Assembly: GCF_005405485.1 (NCBI RefSeq)
Contig: NZ_BJED01000011.1
Location: forward strand, 78,379 to 142,378
Direction of reading: 5' to 3'
DNA: 64,000 bases
Origin: Enterococcus hulanensis
GTDB taxonomy: Bacteria; Bacillota; Bacilli; Lactobacillales; Enterococcaceae
Below, in pieces: positions 1-9,626 of the stretch. A program made the position numbers and the translations under genes. The notes under the pieces are model-generated. The model was not told the origin of the DNA. It searched no databases and was given only the letters and a program-made list of their open reading frames with translations. Each line of letters opens with the position of its first letter. Position 1 is the stretch's first letter.

Positions 1-377
1 GAATTTTCAGTGGTGAACGAAATTGGATCAACCGTGCTGCCACCGGCGCTGTCGAAGGTGACTTGATAGGTTACTGGCGTCCATTTGGCAATCAACGTAC
101 GGTTGCCTGTTTCGCCTTTTTCGATCTTCGTTACTTTAGTCTCCCCTTCGTACCAGCCCTCGAAGGTATAGCCGAGACGAGTTGGTGAATCAAACTTGTC
201 GATTCCTGTTTCGATCGTGTATGTTCTTGGTGAAATGGATAAGCCGTTCTTACTATCAAAATTGATCGTATAAGTGATCGGCTTCCACTGCGCATAAAGT
301 TTTACCTGTTCACCTTCTGTGGTTGATAAATTTTTGACGGCCTCTTTATCTGAATAACTGTCTCCACTCCCATCAGA
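1..377 (-). pseudogene. Continuation of the BspA-type surface gene after the TAA codon
   Basis: Read in the same frame past the TAA at 378-380, the minus strand stays open to the window edge. It encodes two to three more InlB B-repeat/Flg_new modules, with the typical '(Y/T)A(Q/K)WKP(I/V)TY', 'GYTFEGWY' and 'TFDSAGGS' signatures. This is the expected C-terminal part of the surface protein. The stop could come from a single change such as CAA to TAA, or be a sequencing error. The 3' end, where an LPxTG signal would be expected, is outside the window. Confidence 0.75.
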
Positions 378-3300
378 TTATTCATTCCACTCAACAAAAT
401 CATACCCTTTACGAGTAAATTGATTGCCTGAGAGTGATTTTTCTTCATCGATAGACAGTACCTGATCACTCATAGTTCCTTCGCCACCGTTAGCATCAAA
501 CTTGATTGTATATCTGGCCTTGCGCCAGCTTGCGACTAACTCGACAGGTTCAGTGATTGGCGTATCGAAAGTGAACGGCAGACTATTGAACGTCCAGCAA
601 TCAAAAAATAGATCTCCTTTTGTCCCTTCGTAGTCAGGGTTATCCGCCAATTTACCTTCAAAAATATACTGCGGATCAGGTGCCTTGCCACTACCATCAT
701 TCAAATCAAAAGAAACCTCATGTTTCTTCTGAATCGTGTATACATGATTTGTTGCTGTTTCAGTCAAATTATTGTGGGCAGCCGTAAAATCATCGGTTGA
801 ATCGTACACGTCTGTATAGTCATCTTTTACCCAGTGATAGGTCGTTGTTCCTGAGTTAGGAGGAAAAAAAGGTAAATGATGAAAATCCCCAAATTTGAAA
901 TCTGACGACAGAATCACTTTTGAAAGATTGTCACAGCCTGAAAATATACCCATCATATACTGAACACTGCTTGTATCCCAACCGGATAAGTTTAATTTTT
1001 GCAACTGCGCACAATTAGAAAACATAGCATCCATAACAGTAACATTGCTCGTGTCCCAACCTGATAAGTTTAATTCTTGCAACTGCGTACAATCAGAAAA
1101 CATGTTATCCGTCCTATCCAATTCACCTATATCCCAACTGGATAGGTCTAACTTTTCCAACTGATAACAATTAGCAAACATATTATTCATCCACCGAATT
1201 TGGTTTGTATTCCAATCTGATAAGTCTAACGCTTTCAACTGTGTACAGTTGTAAAACATATTGGTAGTGTACTGAACACTGGACGTATCCCACCCTGTCA
1301 GGTTTAAAGATTTCAACTCACTACAGGAATCAAACATAGCGGCCATATCATGAACATTACTCGTATCCCACCCTGTCAGGTTTAAGGATTTCAACTCACT
1401 ACAGGAATCAAACATAGCGGTCATATCATGAACATTACTCGTATCCCAGCCGGATACATCTAGCACTTTCAACTGCTCACACGAAGCAAACATACGGCTC
1501 ATATCCTGAACGTGACTCGTATTCCAGCTGGATAAGTCTAAGTCTTGCAACTTACTACAGTAAGTAAACATATAGCTCATATCCTGAACTTGGCTTGTTT
1601 TCCAGCCGGTTACATCTAATTCCTTTAACTGACTACACACTAAAAACATATAGCTCATATTCTGAACCTGACTCGTATTCCAACTGGATACGTCTAAGTT
1701 TTGCAACTCACTACAGGAATCAAACATAGCGGTCATATCCTGAACTTGGCTCGTATTCCAGTCGGTTACGTTCAAATCTCGCAACTGATTACAGTGAGAA
1801 AACATATAGCTCATATCCTGAATTTCCGAACAATCTGCATTCCCAAAATTAACTGAGGTTAGTGTAGTATTAAAATAATGTACGCCACCCGACGGACGAG
1901 CAAACAACACCTTAAACGTCCCTACCAACTTGACAGGTGTCTCCCCTTCACCAGCCGCTTCAATTTTAAAGGTTCGCGTTACCGCCTCATTTTCATTAGC
2001 CATCTTACTTTTCAACACAGTTCCCAAATCAATTTCCACTGGTTTCCCGTAAATCTTCGCCGGAACGGTGATATTGGTCAGGTCACCATTATAAGAGGTA
2101 ATCTCCATATGGGTTCCTTTATCTACAAAACCCCAACCTTCAGCAGTCGGATTGGAGAAATCCTTAATTTTATAAGTATGATTTGTTGCGGTCTCAGTCA
2201 AATTATTATGCGCTGCAATAAAAGCAGCTGTTGAATCATACATTTCCGCAAAATCATCCTTCACCCAACGAGAGGTCGTTTCAGGAAGCCCACGTAAGCC
2301 AGTATTACCATTAAACTTAAAGTCTGAAGACAGTGTCAACTTTGAAAGGTTGTCACATCTTGAAAGTATACTATACATTTTCTGAACACTGCTTGTATCC
2401 CAACCGGATAAGTTTAATTCTTGCAACTGAGTACACTCTTGAAACATAAAGTTCATATCCTGTACTTGTTTCGTTTCCCAGTTGGATAAGTCTAATTTTC
2501 GCAACTGACTACACGATTGAAACATGGCGTACATATCCTGTACTTGGCTCGTTTTCCAGTCAGATAAGTCTAAGTCCTGCAACTGACTACAATTACCAAA
2601 CATCAAGGCCATATCCTGTACATTGCTCGTATCCCAGCCGGAGAGGTCTAACTCTTTCAACTGATTACATGAAATAAACATCGAGGCCATATCCTGTACT
2701 TGGCTCGTTTTCCAGCCGGATAAGTCTAGTTCTTTCAACTCCATACATTCTATAAACATAAATTCCATAGTCTGAACTTGACTCGTATTCCAACTGGATA
2801 CGTCTAAGTTTTGCAACTTACTACAGTTAGAAAACATATAGGTCATATCCTGAACTTGGCTCGTATTCCAGCCGGTTACGTTCAAATCTCGCAACTTACT
2901 ACATCCACGAAACATATAGCTCATATCCTGAATTCCCGAACAATCTGCATTCCCAAAATCAACAGAGGTTAGTGTCTCATTATCCTGACCAAGATTAACA
3001 TAAAATAATTTCTCAAATGTCCCTACCAACTTAACAGGCGTTTCCCCTTCACCAGCCGATTCAATTTTGAAGGTCTTTGTTACCCCCGTCGTATTTGCCA
3101 TCTTCTCTTTCAACACAGTCCCCAAATTAATTTCCACCGGCAATCCATCAATCTTCGCCGGAACGGTAATATCCACCAAGTCCCCTTTGTAATCAGTGAT
3201 TTCTACATAGGTTTCTCGATTTTCATACTCCCATCCTTCATCAGCAGCATCGCTTTGAGGTTGCGCTTGTGCGCGGGTTTTAGCAGTGTTGGCTTGTTGA

Positions 3301-3677
3301 TCCGTTTCTTCTGATTTTTTTGTCTCGTCAGCTGGCTTTGGTTCGGTTTCTTTTGGGGCTTTGGCATCATCAGTTGTACTTGGTGATTTTTCTTGTGCTG
3401 CGGATTCTTCATTTGCGGTGGTTGGTTGTGTCTCTGAGCTAAGTTCGCTGCTTGCTACGGTAGGTAAAGCGGTGTTGCTTTGTTGTACTTGTGTGGTTTC
3501 TGCTTCGATCGCTGCTTCGGTCGCTGTTTCGGTCGCCAATACTTGTACTGGTATAATCGCATAACCGCCTAAGACGATCAGTACACTTCCAGCGACACTG
3601 ATCAATTGTTTATTGATCTTCTTGTAAACAAATCGCTGGACTCGTTCAGCATGTTTTCCCATTCTTTTATTGTTCAT
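378..3677 (-). CDS. BspA-type 26-residue repeat surface protein, truncated by in-frame TAA
   Basis: 1099 codons to a TAA at 378-380. An N-terminal export signal (Lys/Arg-rich start, hydrophobic stretch around residues 25-48) is followed by a Thr/Glu/Ala-rich stalk. Two homologous halves follow. Each begins with a module carrying 'VEI.LGTVLK.KM' and continues with 26-residue leucine-rich units of the form W-x-T-S-x-V-Q-x-M...MF...C..L..L.L: I count 8 in the first half and 12 in the second. These match the Listeria/Mycoplasma DUF285-type surface repeat. After the second half come InlB B-repeat-like (Listeria-Bacteroides, 'Flg_new') modules. The frame stays open beyond the stop with further modules, so the natural protein should be longer and probably wall-anchored. 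GGGGGAT precedes the ATG. It lies downstream of the cassette regulators on the same strand. The role is probably adhesion, which is inferred from the family. Confidence 0.8.
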   Translation of the reverse strand: MNNKRMGKHAERVQRFVYKKINKQLISVAGSVLIVLGGYAIIPVQVLATETATEAAIEAETTQVQQSNTALPTVASSELSSETQPTTANEESAAQEKSPSTTDDAKAPKETEPKPADETKKSEETDQQANTAKTRAQAQPQSDAADEGWEYENRETYVEITDYKGDLVDITVPAKIDGLPVEINLGTVLKEKMANTTGVTKTFKIESAGEGETPVKLVGTFEKLFYVNLGQDNETLTSVDFGNADCSGIQDMSYMFRGCSKLRDLNVTGWNTSQVQDMTYMFSNCSKLQNLDVSSWNTSQVQTMEFMFIECMELKELDLSGWKTSQVQDMASMFISCNQLKELDLSGWDTSNVQDMALMFGNCSQLQDLDLSDWKTSQVQDMYAMFQSCSQLRKLDLSNWETKQVQDMNFMFQECTQLQELNLSGWDTSSVQKMYSILSRCDNLSKLTLSSDFKFNGNTGLRGLPETTSRWVKDDFAEMYDSTAAFIAAHNNLTETATNHTYKIKDFSNPTAEGWGFVDKGTHMEITSYNGDLTNITVPAKIYGKPVEIDLGTVLKSKMANENEAVTRTFKIEAAGEGETPVKLVGTFKVLFARPSGGVHYFNTTLTSVNFGNADCSEIQDMSYMFSHCNQLRDLNVTDWNTSQVQDMTAMFDSCSELQNLDVSSWNTSQVQNMSYMFLVCSQLKELDVTGWKTSQVQDMSYMFTYCSKLQDLDLSSWNTSHVQDMSRMFASCEQLKVLDVSGWDTSNVHDMTAMFDSCSELKSLNLTGWDTSNVHDMAAMFDSCSELKSLNLTGWDTSSVQYTTNMFYNCTQLKALDLSDWNTNQIRWMNNMFANCYQLEKLDLSSWDIGELDRTDNMFSDCTQLQELNLSGWDTSNVTVMDAMFSNCAQLQKLNLSGWDTSSVQYMMGIFSGCDNLSKVILSSDFKFGDFHHLPFFPPNSGTTTYHWVKDDYTDVYDSTDDFTAAHNNLTETATNHVYTIQKKHEVSFDLNDGSGKAPDPQYIFEGKLADNPDYEGTKGDLFFDCWTFNSLPFTFDTPITEPVELVASWRKARYTIKFDANGGEGTMSDQVLSIDEEKSLSGNQFTRKGYDFVEWNE

Positions 3678-3882
3678 CTTGATCCCCCAGACTCTTTGTC
3701 TTGCCCGTTTTTTTGTTGCTAAATCAGCTATTTCACACTATTAATTATATCTGATTTTGAAAGTCGTCCCTGTTGATAACTGGAAAAACGGACAACTATC
3801 TTTCCCATTAATTTTCAATTTTTTGAATAAAAAAGGGGGGAACAATTGATTGACTATTTCTATTAAATAATTCCGCGCAAAA

Positions 3883-3908
3883 AAAAGAGGCCTCAAAAGA
3901 CCTCTTAC
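3883..3908 (-). terminator. Terminator of the cassette-1 regulators
   Basis: On the minus strand an AAGAGG...CCTCTT stem overlaps the stop codon of the 237-aa regulator and is followed by a run of T. A near-identical structure follows the paralogous regulator at 12.2 kb. Confidence 0.6.
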
Positions 3909-4618
3909 TGCTGCTTCACTAATTTTTCATCTACACTATCCAGATACACCTGATCGTACACCGATTCGTGCAAGCGATACCCACGTCCCCAACAAGTCTC
4001 GATGATTGGACCTTCGATGCCTTGTCCGGCTAGTTTGTCCTTTAGGTGTTTGACCATCACTGAGAGCTGGGACATGCTGGAGTTGCTCTTGCCGCGGTTC
4101 CACATGCGGAGGCAGATTTCTTCGCGCGGGACTGTTTTTTTCTGCTGAAAGAGAAGTTCAAACAGCTTCACTTCGCCACCGCTTAATGAAAAGCCGTACA
4201 TTGGGCGTTTGTCTTCGGCTTTCGGCAGAAAGACGATGTTGCCTTCTTTTCGGACTTTTTCGCAGCTGAGTTTTTCCCGCAGAACTTCTAGCGTCGGCTG
4301 ACTTACGATCCATTCGGTCAAGCCTTGTTCTTTCCATTCTTCTAAATCCGTCTCTTCCAAGCGTTCATCGGATTTCCGCAGGATCGGAGTCGCGCAGGTG
4401 CTTAATGTTCCTAAGAGTTCTTTGACTTCGGCATTTGCCAATGTTTCGCTTAAAATAATCAGATCAAACATGTGGATGATGTCGTGCTTTGAATTCTGCG
4501 ACAGACAGAGATGGATCATAAGCTTTGATGTGAAGACTTCATGACCTAGCTGTCGGAGCCGTTCTTCAAAGGCTTGTTCGTTTAATGGGTTATTGGTTAG
4601 TAATAATATTTGACTCAT
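3905..4618 (-). CDS. OmpR-type winged-helix regulator with degenerate receiver (cassette 1)
   Basis: 237 aa. The C-terminal half (about residues 135-225) is an OmpR/PhoB-type winged helix ending in the typical 'GRGYRL' wing. The N-terminal half resembles a response-regulator receiver ('QILLLTNN' start), but where a phospho-acceptor Asp is expected ('DLIILSE') there is Ser, so classical phosphorylation is unlikely. It differs from the regulator at 12208-12921 at only about 7 residues, whereas the other genes of the two cassettes have diverged strongly. It lies directly downstream of a second regulator (15-nt gap) and at the 3' end of the first WxL cassette, so it probably controls the WxL genes. 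The target is inferred. Confidence 0.75.
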   Translation of the reverse strand: MSQILLLTNNPLNEQAFEERLRQLGHEVFTSKLMIHLCLSQNSKHDIIHMFDLIILSETLANAEVKELLGTLSTCATPILRKSDERLEETDLEEWKEQGLTEWIVSQPTLEVLREKLSCEKVRKEGNIVFLPKAEDKRPMYGFSLSGGEVKLFELLFQQKKTVPREEICLRMWNRGKSNSSMSQLSVMVKHLKDKLAGQGIEGPIIETCWGRGYRLHESVYDQVYLDSVDEKLVKQQ

Positions 4619-4633
4619 CTATCTTCCTTCTTT

Positions 4634-5383
4634 CTACGTCTGTTGCGGCTTATTTTGAAACTCCCCTTTTAATAAACAACGGTGAAAATACTTGTTCAAC
4701 TGATAGCCCTCTCCCCAGTGTGTGATCACCGCATCTTCTATTCCATAAGTCTGTTCAACTTTTTTTCGAATTTTGCTGACTGTTGAAGACAATTGACACA
4801 GCTTAGAATTTTGATTTTTGGATCGCCAGTCTTTACTCAGTTCATCTCTTGCCAGCGACAAATTTTCGGCTGCCATTAATTGGCGTATAATATCTTTCTC
4901 AAGCTTAGTGAACTGAATGTCTGAAAAATATAAAGGAAACGATTTTCTTTTGTGATTTGATACTACTTGTTTTTCTTGAAATGACTGAGTTGTTTGACTG
5001 GAATTAAAATCTACTTTCCCTAGCTGAGGTCTAGCGGTTAATTTCTCCCTTAGACTTTCTAAGGAAACGGTCGATAATAACCAATCAAAAATGTGCCAGT
5101 TCAGCCATTGCGCGATCAACTCTTCTGTCGGCTCTTCACTGACGATTCTCATCAGACAATTTGAATTGAATTGTTGTCCAAACGCCTCTGCCTCGCCCTC
5201 AGAAATCGTCTCACTCAAAAAAACCCACTGAAAAGAGTTGATAAATGGATCGATCCTACCCGAGTTTTCCCAATTTTCCCAAATTGAAACAGAGACCAGC
5301 ACTTCATGATTCAATTTCTGTAATTGTTCCTGCAAATAATTTTCTACAGAAATGTTTTTCGTTAAGATTAAAATCCGATTCAT
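4634..5383 (-). CDS. Second OmpR-type winged-helix regulator with degenerate receiver
   Basis: 249 aa, AGAGGTG ribosome site. It has the same architecture as its neighbour: a receiver-like N-terminus ('RILILTKN' start) with 'VFLSETI' where the phospho-acceptor Asp should be, and a C-terminal winged helix ending 'GEGYQLNKYF'. It is clearly paralogous to, but diverged from, the adjacent 237-aa protein. Two tandem regulators suggest a hetero- or dual-input switch. In the second cassette only a short C-terminal relic of this gene remains (about 12943-13042). Confidence 0.7.
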   Translation of the reverse strand: MNRILILTKNISVENYLQEQLQKLNHEVLVSVSIWENWENSGRIDPFINSFQWVFLSETISEGEAEAFGQQFNSNCLMRIVSEEPTEELIAQWLNWHIFDWLLSTVSLESLREKLTARPQLGKVDFNSSQTTQSFQEKQVVSNHKRKSFPLYFSDIQFTKLEKDIIRQLMAAENLSLARDELSKDWRSKNQNSKLCQLSSTVSKIRKKVEQTYGIEDAVITHWGEGYQLNKYFHRCLLKGEFQNKPQQT

Positions 5384-5455
5384 TTTTCACCTCTTTTTGT
5401 GAACTCATTGAATAGAGAAGGTCAAAAAAATCTTTCTATTCTATGGTATGTAGAT

Positions 5456-5478
5456 ACCGCCCGTGAATTTCGGGCGGT
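5456..5478. other. Intra-cassette stem-loop between structural genes and regulators
   Basis: Perfect 8-bp stem ACCGCCCG...CGGGCGGT with a 7-nt loop. There is no T-run in the minus direction, so it is more likely a processing or attenuation hairpin separating regulator from structural mRNA than a full terminator. Confidence 0.5.
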
Positions 5479-5486
5479 TTGTTTCA

Positions 5487-5711
5487 TTAAGTAAACAAGT
5501 GTATTTGATTTTGAATGTCAATATAAGTGAATACCGCTAGTCCGATAAACGCGACACCTATAATCAGCAACATCCAATCCAATACTAAATGCCTTCCCTT
5601 TAAATTGGCTTGTCGAATCAGCTTTGAATCATTGATCAAAAAATAGATGAACAACACGCATGATACAACTGCCCCTCCTATTAGAAGGTATATCCATTGA
5701 TTTGGTTCCAT
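5487..5711 (-). CDS. Small two-TM membrane protein of the WxL cassette
   Basis: 74 aa with two predicted transmembrane helices (about residues 6-26 and 46-66) and a conserved C-terminus '(I/V)QNQ(I/L)HLF'. The paralogue in the second cassette (16600-16818, 72 aa) has the same layout and the same ending. Its ORF begins within 10 nt of the giant WxL gene stop, so it is co-transcribed. The function is unknown; its restriction to the cassettes suggests a membrane partner for WxL display. Confidence 0.65.
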   Translation of the reverse strand: MEPNQWIYLLIGGAVVSCVLFIYFLINDSKLIRQANLKGRHLVLDWMLLIIGVAFIGLAVFTYIDIQNQIHLFT

Positions 5712-5720
5712 CCTGTCCTC

Positions 5721-8054
5721 CTAAATTGTGTCTTCTAAAGTCCAGATTAGCTCACTCTTGTATGCTCTACCCGCTTCTCCCACATCAGCAGGAATTTGAA
5801 GTTTCACATCATTAAATGGTGCTCTGAAGATCCATGTACCTTTATTTTTCATATTTTGAGAGTTCATTATTGGCACTGTTCCGCCACCGCCTGTCAATGT
5901 GACAGTTGGTGAATTTAAAGTGACATCTCCAGTTGGTGCTCCATTCTCACTAGCTGTTTCAGGATTATTCACGACTTCAGTTGAACAATTACCCATGGTT
6001 AAGACTGGTTGTGTAGCAAGAATTGTAGAATTAACACTGTCTGCAAAATAATCCAACTTTGCACTCAGTTTCCAATTATTTCCACTTTGATTATTCCTTG
6101 GGTCTTGTAGTTTCACATAGAAACCTTCACTAACCGTCGTCGAGTGATATGATCCCGGTGCTAAAGTCATCGTTTGAGTGGTCCCAATATTCATCTTATC
6201 TTGTTGACCAAATCCGAAAATTGTCGGTACGTACAATAAAGAGAGCTTAGAATCAGCTGGATCAGTCACCTCATGATGGTCGGGATCTTTGATACGTACA
6301 TTTGTATCATCCGATGATGACAGCGTATTATTATTACTATTCACTATCGTCTTCAAATTCAATAAATCTCCAATATCTCCGGTAACAGTCGTCTTAAACT
6401 TAACTGTGATTTTTTCATTCGGTTTAATCTTAACATTTTGCGCTGCTAACTCTACTCCACCATCCGACCAAACATTGTTCGTTATCCCTGTTATTTGCGA
6501 ACCATTATTATCCTCGATCACTGTATTTGTCGGAGCAGACATACTTCCACCAGTTTGAGTAATCAAGTGAGAGATATCCAACTTCTCTACATTGTACATA
6601 TGCCCGGTATTCTTCACGGTAAGTGTCCAGTCAATCGTTTCACCACTTTTTTTTATCACAGTTGAATCGGGTAACAAATTAACATCGAGTCTAGCTGCTC
6701 TCTTTTTATAAACAAAATGGAGAAGAGTGTTTTTATTTACTGAAGGTACTGATACATTCGTCCCTGAATGTAAAGTGTTTGGATCATCGGTCATATTTCT
6801 CCATCCAACTATATCCCACCAAGCTGATGAAGAATCCCAAAATGCACCAAAAATGTTGAAAGTGAAAGTCGTTCCTTCCGCTTGAGCAACTGTCCCTGGA
6901 TTAGGTAATCCAATTTGGGCACTACAATCTATAAGGTTCGCGTTCGATGTATCATCTACCCACCTTGCTGTAATGTCATACATTGTTTTCTTTTCTTCAT
7001 AGACAATTCGGATTTTTGCATATTTATCTTTATCCGAATTACTTATGTCTTTCCAGTCAAACTTTGGTGGATTAGTTGTTTTAAAACTATCTCCATAATA
7101 CCAACCTTTGTATTCATAAATTTTTGAGTTAGCAACATATGATTGCGGCAAAGTAGTAGCTTGCCCATTCTGACCACCTCCAAAAGAATAGCTATCTTCA
7201 AGTGCATCATACTTATTATCTTGTACAAAAGTTGGATGCAAATCTGAAGTTGGAATCTTAGTTCCTTGCATATCTACAAAAGTTTCCTCTATTTTTGGTA
7301 CATCTATGCGGAAAGTAACAGGCTTTCCAGTATAAATATCATCATTTCCAATCCACTCACCATAATGAGACCCACTGTAAGTGAGTGACCCATAATTCTT
7401 GGTTGTTGATGCCGCTGTACTCGCGAATAGTACATCGTCGGGATCACACAATTGCCCTGGATAATCTGGATTAGAAATTTCTGATAATTTATATCCATAT
7501 TTCCCATTCTCTGTTGTATTAAAAAATGATTGTTGTAAATTGTATGCTTCGTATGGATAGGGAACATTTGATCCAAATTGTGTTTGATACCATACTTGGT
7601 TTGTTTTTACACCAACTTTTTGAAGTGTCCAAATTGCTTTTACACTGTCTTTCGTATCTATAAACAAGGAATTATAACTATCACGAAATCCTTCCATAGT
7701 GACACTATCAGAGTGACCAAAAGTAACACTAGGGCTTTTGTAAGTGTCTTTCCAGAGTCCTCCTCCTACATTCGGGATAGTTTTTGTACCTCTTAAAACT
7801 ATTGGACTTCTTTTTGTGTATTTCATAAATCCTGTATTTGTATCCGTATAGTGAGGTTGTCTTATAATCTTTGATTCCATTGTCATAAATGATGATGGGA
7901 CATCTGTTCCGTCTGAGAAAACAAATTTAGACATAAAAGTAACATTTGGATTTAATGTAATCATACGACTGTCTGCTGAAGTTGTAACAGGATTTATAAT
8001 TAAAAACAACAATGTACAAATGGCACCTAAAATATAACTACCACTTCTCTTCAT
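5721..8054 (-). CDS. Giant WxL-domain surface protein (cassette 1)
   Basis: 777 aa with a Sec signal peptide (residues 1-27, ending near 'TSA'). The middle contains MucBP-like 'YKGWYYGD' and 'WWDIVGWRN' modules and a segment resembling a DUF11/isopeptide-like 'DWTLTVKNTGHMYNVEKLDI' fold. The C-terminal WxL domain has both signature motifs, 'NWKLSAKL' and the terminal 'LIWTLEDTI'. WxL domains bind peptidoglycan non-covalently, with DUF916/DUF3324 partners. It overlaps the LPxTG gene by 17 nt, so the genes are tightly coupled. The role is probably adhesion or matrix binding. Confidence 0.85.
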   Translation of the reverse strand: MKRSGSYILGAICTLLFLIINPVTTSADSRMITLNPNVTFMSKFVFSDGTDVPSSFMTMESKIIRQPHYTDTNTGFMKYTKRSPIVLRGTKTIPNVGGGLWKDTYKSPSVTFGHSDSVTMEGFRDSYNSLFIDTKDSVKAIWTLQKVGVKTNQVWYQTQFGSNVPYPYEAYNLQQSFFNTTENGKYGYKLSEISNPDYPGQLCDPDDVLFASTAASTTKNYGSLTYSGSHYGEWIGNDDIYTGKPVTFRIDVPKIEETFVDMQGTKIPTSDLHPTFVQDNKYDALEDSYSFGGGQNGQATTLPQSYVANSKIYEYKGWYYGDSFKTTNPPKFDWKDISNSDKDKYAKIRIVYEEKKTMYDITARWVDDTSNANLIDCSAQIGLPNPGTVAQAEGTTFTFNIFGAFWDSSSAWWDIVGWRNMTDDPNTLHSGTNVSVPSVNKNTLLHFVYKKRAARLDVNLLPDSTVIKKSGETIDWTLTVKNTGHMYNVEKLDISHLITQTGGSMSAPTNTVIEDNNGSQITGITNNVWSDGGVELAAQNVKIKPNEKITVKFKTTVTGDIGDLLNLKTIVNSNNNTLSSSDDTNVRIKDPDHHEVTDPADSKLSLLYVPTIFGFGQQDKMNIGTTQTMTLAPGSYHSTTVSEGFYVKLQDPRNNQSGNNWKLSAKLDYFADSVNSTILATQPVLTMGNCSTEVVNNPETASENGAPTGDVTLNSPTVTLTGGGGTVPIMNSQNMKNKGTWIFRAPFNDVKLQIPADVGEAGRAYKSELIWTLEDTI

Positions 8055-8505
8055 CTGTCACACTCCTCCGATCAACTATTATTACCAATGCTAATAACAA
8101 TATGCCCACTCCTATCAACACAAACACTTTAGAGTTTTTTTGCTCTCCTGTCCGGGGCAAGTTCTTAGGTGAGTCATCATCCCACACGACCCGATTTCTA
8201 CCATTGTTATACGAAATCGGAATAACACCGGTGATCCCTATATTTGTAGGATTATTTCTGTCTACCGGAATCAAAACTTGCGAGCTAGAAGTTGTCGTAT
8301 CCATTGTAGAGCTATCTGTTGTGCTTATTGTCGTACTCGTTGTTGTATCCGTCGTTGAGGATTGACTATCAGAAGTCGAACTGCTGCTCTGACTCTGAGA
8401 ATCAAAACCGATTCCCACTTCTGTTGTTGCCAATACGTGTGTGGTAAAAGCACCCAAGCTTAGTAACAACAGTGATAAAAGGATCGTTAGTCTTTTTTTG
8501 TTCAA
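8038..8505 (-). CDS. LPxTG-anchored Ser/Thr-rich mini-protein (cassette 1)
   Basis: 155 aa from a TTG start preceded by AGGTGA. It has a signal peptide, a Ser/Thr-rich stalk (about residues 36-80), then 'NLPRTGEQ', a hydrophobic helix and an Arg-containing tail. That is a classical sortase A sorting signal. Small LPxTG proteins accompany WxL/DUF916 genes in such clusters. The counterpart in cassette 2 is at 16815-17246. Confidence 0.75.
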   Translation of the reverse strand: MNKKRLTILLSLLLLSLGAFTTHVLATTEVGIGFDSQSQSSSSTSDSQSSTTDTTTSTTISTTDSSTMDTTTSSSQVLIPVDRNNPTNIGITGVIPISYNNGRNRVVWDDDSPKNLPRTGEQKNSKVFVLIGVGILLLALVIIVDRRSVTDEEKW

Positions 8506-8515
8506 CGGTAGTCAC

Positions 8516-9556
8516 CTACCTTTCTTGGAGGTTTTTTTGCCATTTCTTTTTTCTGAGATACAATGTGCCTGTCAAAAGAATAAGGACAACAAATAGAATG
8601 ATACTTGCCCATTTGACCCAAGAAACGACCTGTAACTTGAAAATGGCATCCTTGTTTAATTTTTCAGCTTGATTCGCTGTAATCTCGAATTCTTCTTCCC
8701 AATCCCATTTTCTTTCTCCATCGCTAACATGGATCTTCGCCACATATCTCCCCGGCTCTAAGTTGTGCGGTGGAAAATCAAGGTCTAGCTGGAAGGTTGA
8801 ATTTGGAGCGAAGTCCAAGTTCTTAATTTCTCTTTTCTGAATGACCTCTTTAGAACCCTTCTTGGTAAAACTTGCCTTCGCAGACAAGCCCTTCATTACT
8901 TTTGGCTGATAATTTTGAATCGGAATTTTTACAACTTTTTTTCCGCCTTCTACTCCAGCTTCTACTCGCTTCAGTCGTAAATCGCCACCCTCACGATAAT
9001 CGCCATTATCTTCTGTTACCATCAAGCTGACAGAATACCCATACCGACTGCTGACACCGGACTCTTTAGAATCCTCACTATCAACTGCTAACACTTGGAT
9101 AGCCCCCAGCTTCACTCCTGCAAAAGATTCTTTTGGCGGTGTGACCTCAATCTCAATGATTTTTTCCTCAAAATTGGCGACCGTCACTTTTTTCATCGAA
9201 TCCTTCACCTTTGCGATACTGGTCAAGGGCGTTTTCAGACTCTCGTCTAAAATCGGTTTTTTAAAGCCATATTCAATCCGGCCAGATTTATTCGTCACGG
9301 CATCATTAATGAAGATTTCTACCGTTTTTTTCTCTTTTTGGGTACTGATAATTTTCATTTGAATCGTTTGAGGCTCATTCGGCTTTACCGAAATGTAATA
9401 GAGACTTAAATTTTTATCTACTTGTGTTTCTGGTTGAATAGTTTCAACTGTAAAACCAGTTGTCGTCTGTCCATTATTATCTGCCTTAACAAGTGAAGGC
9501 ATTCCGATTAAAAAAAAGATACTCGCTACTATAGTAGCTATCAGCTTCTTCCGCAC
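8516..9556 (-). CDS. DUF916/DUF3324 WxL-partner protein (cassette 1)
   Basis: 346 aa with a signal peptide (about 1-25), the DUF916 peptidoglycan-binding domain ('FTVETIQPE...QVDKNLSLYYI'), the DUF3324 domain ('LKRVEAGVEGG...') and one C-terminal transmembrane helix with a Lys/Arg tail. In E. faecium, proteins of this pair of domains are encoded with WxL proteins and interact with them at the surface. It lies 10 nt upstream of the LPxTG gene and downstream of the short WxL gene. Confidence 0.85.
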   Translation of the reverse strand: MRKKLIATIVASIFFLIGMPSLVKADNNGQTTTGFTVETIQPETQVDKNLSLYYISVKPNEPQTIQMKIISTQKEKKTVEIFINDAVTNKSGRIEYGFKKPILDESLKTPLTSIAKVKDSMKKVTVANFEEKIIEIEVTPPKESFAGVKLGAIQVLAVDSEDSKESGVSSRYGYSVSLMVTEDNGDYREGGDLRLKRVEAGVEGGKKVVKIPIQNYQPKVMKGLSAKASFTKKGSKEVIQKREIKNLDFAPNSTFQLDLDFPPHNLEPGRYVAKIHVSDGERKWDWEEEFEITANQAEKLNKDAIFKLQVVSWVKWASIILFVVLILLTGTLYLRKKKWQKNLQER

Positions 9557-9626
9557 ACTGCTTCCTCCCGTAATACAAAAAGCGGAGGCGAAGAATCCTC
9601 TTCTCCTCCACCTTCATTTATCAATC

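Noticed and set aside
960..2950. Regular 78-bp repeats considered as a CRISPR array
   Set aside because: The repeats are coding, in frame and diverged, and translate to 26-residue surface repeats; there are no short identical repeats with unique spacers.
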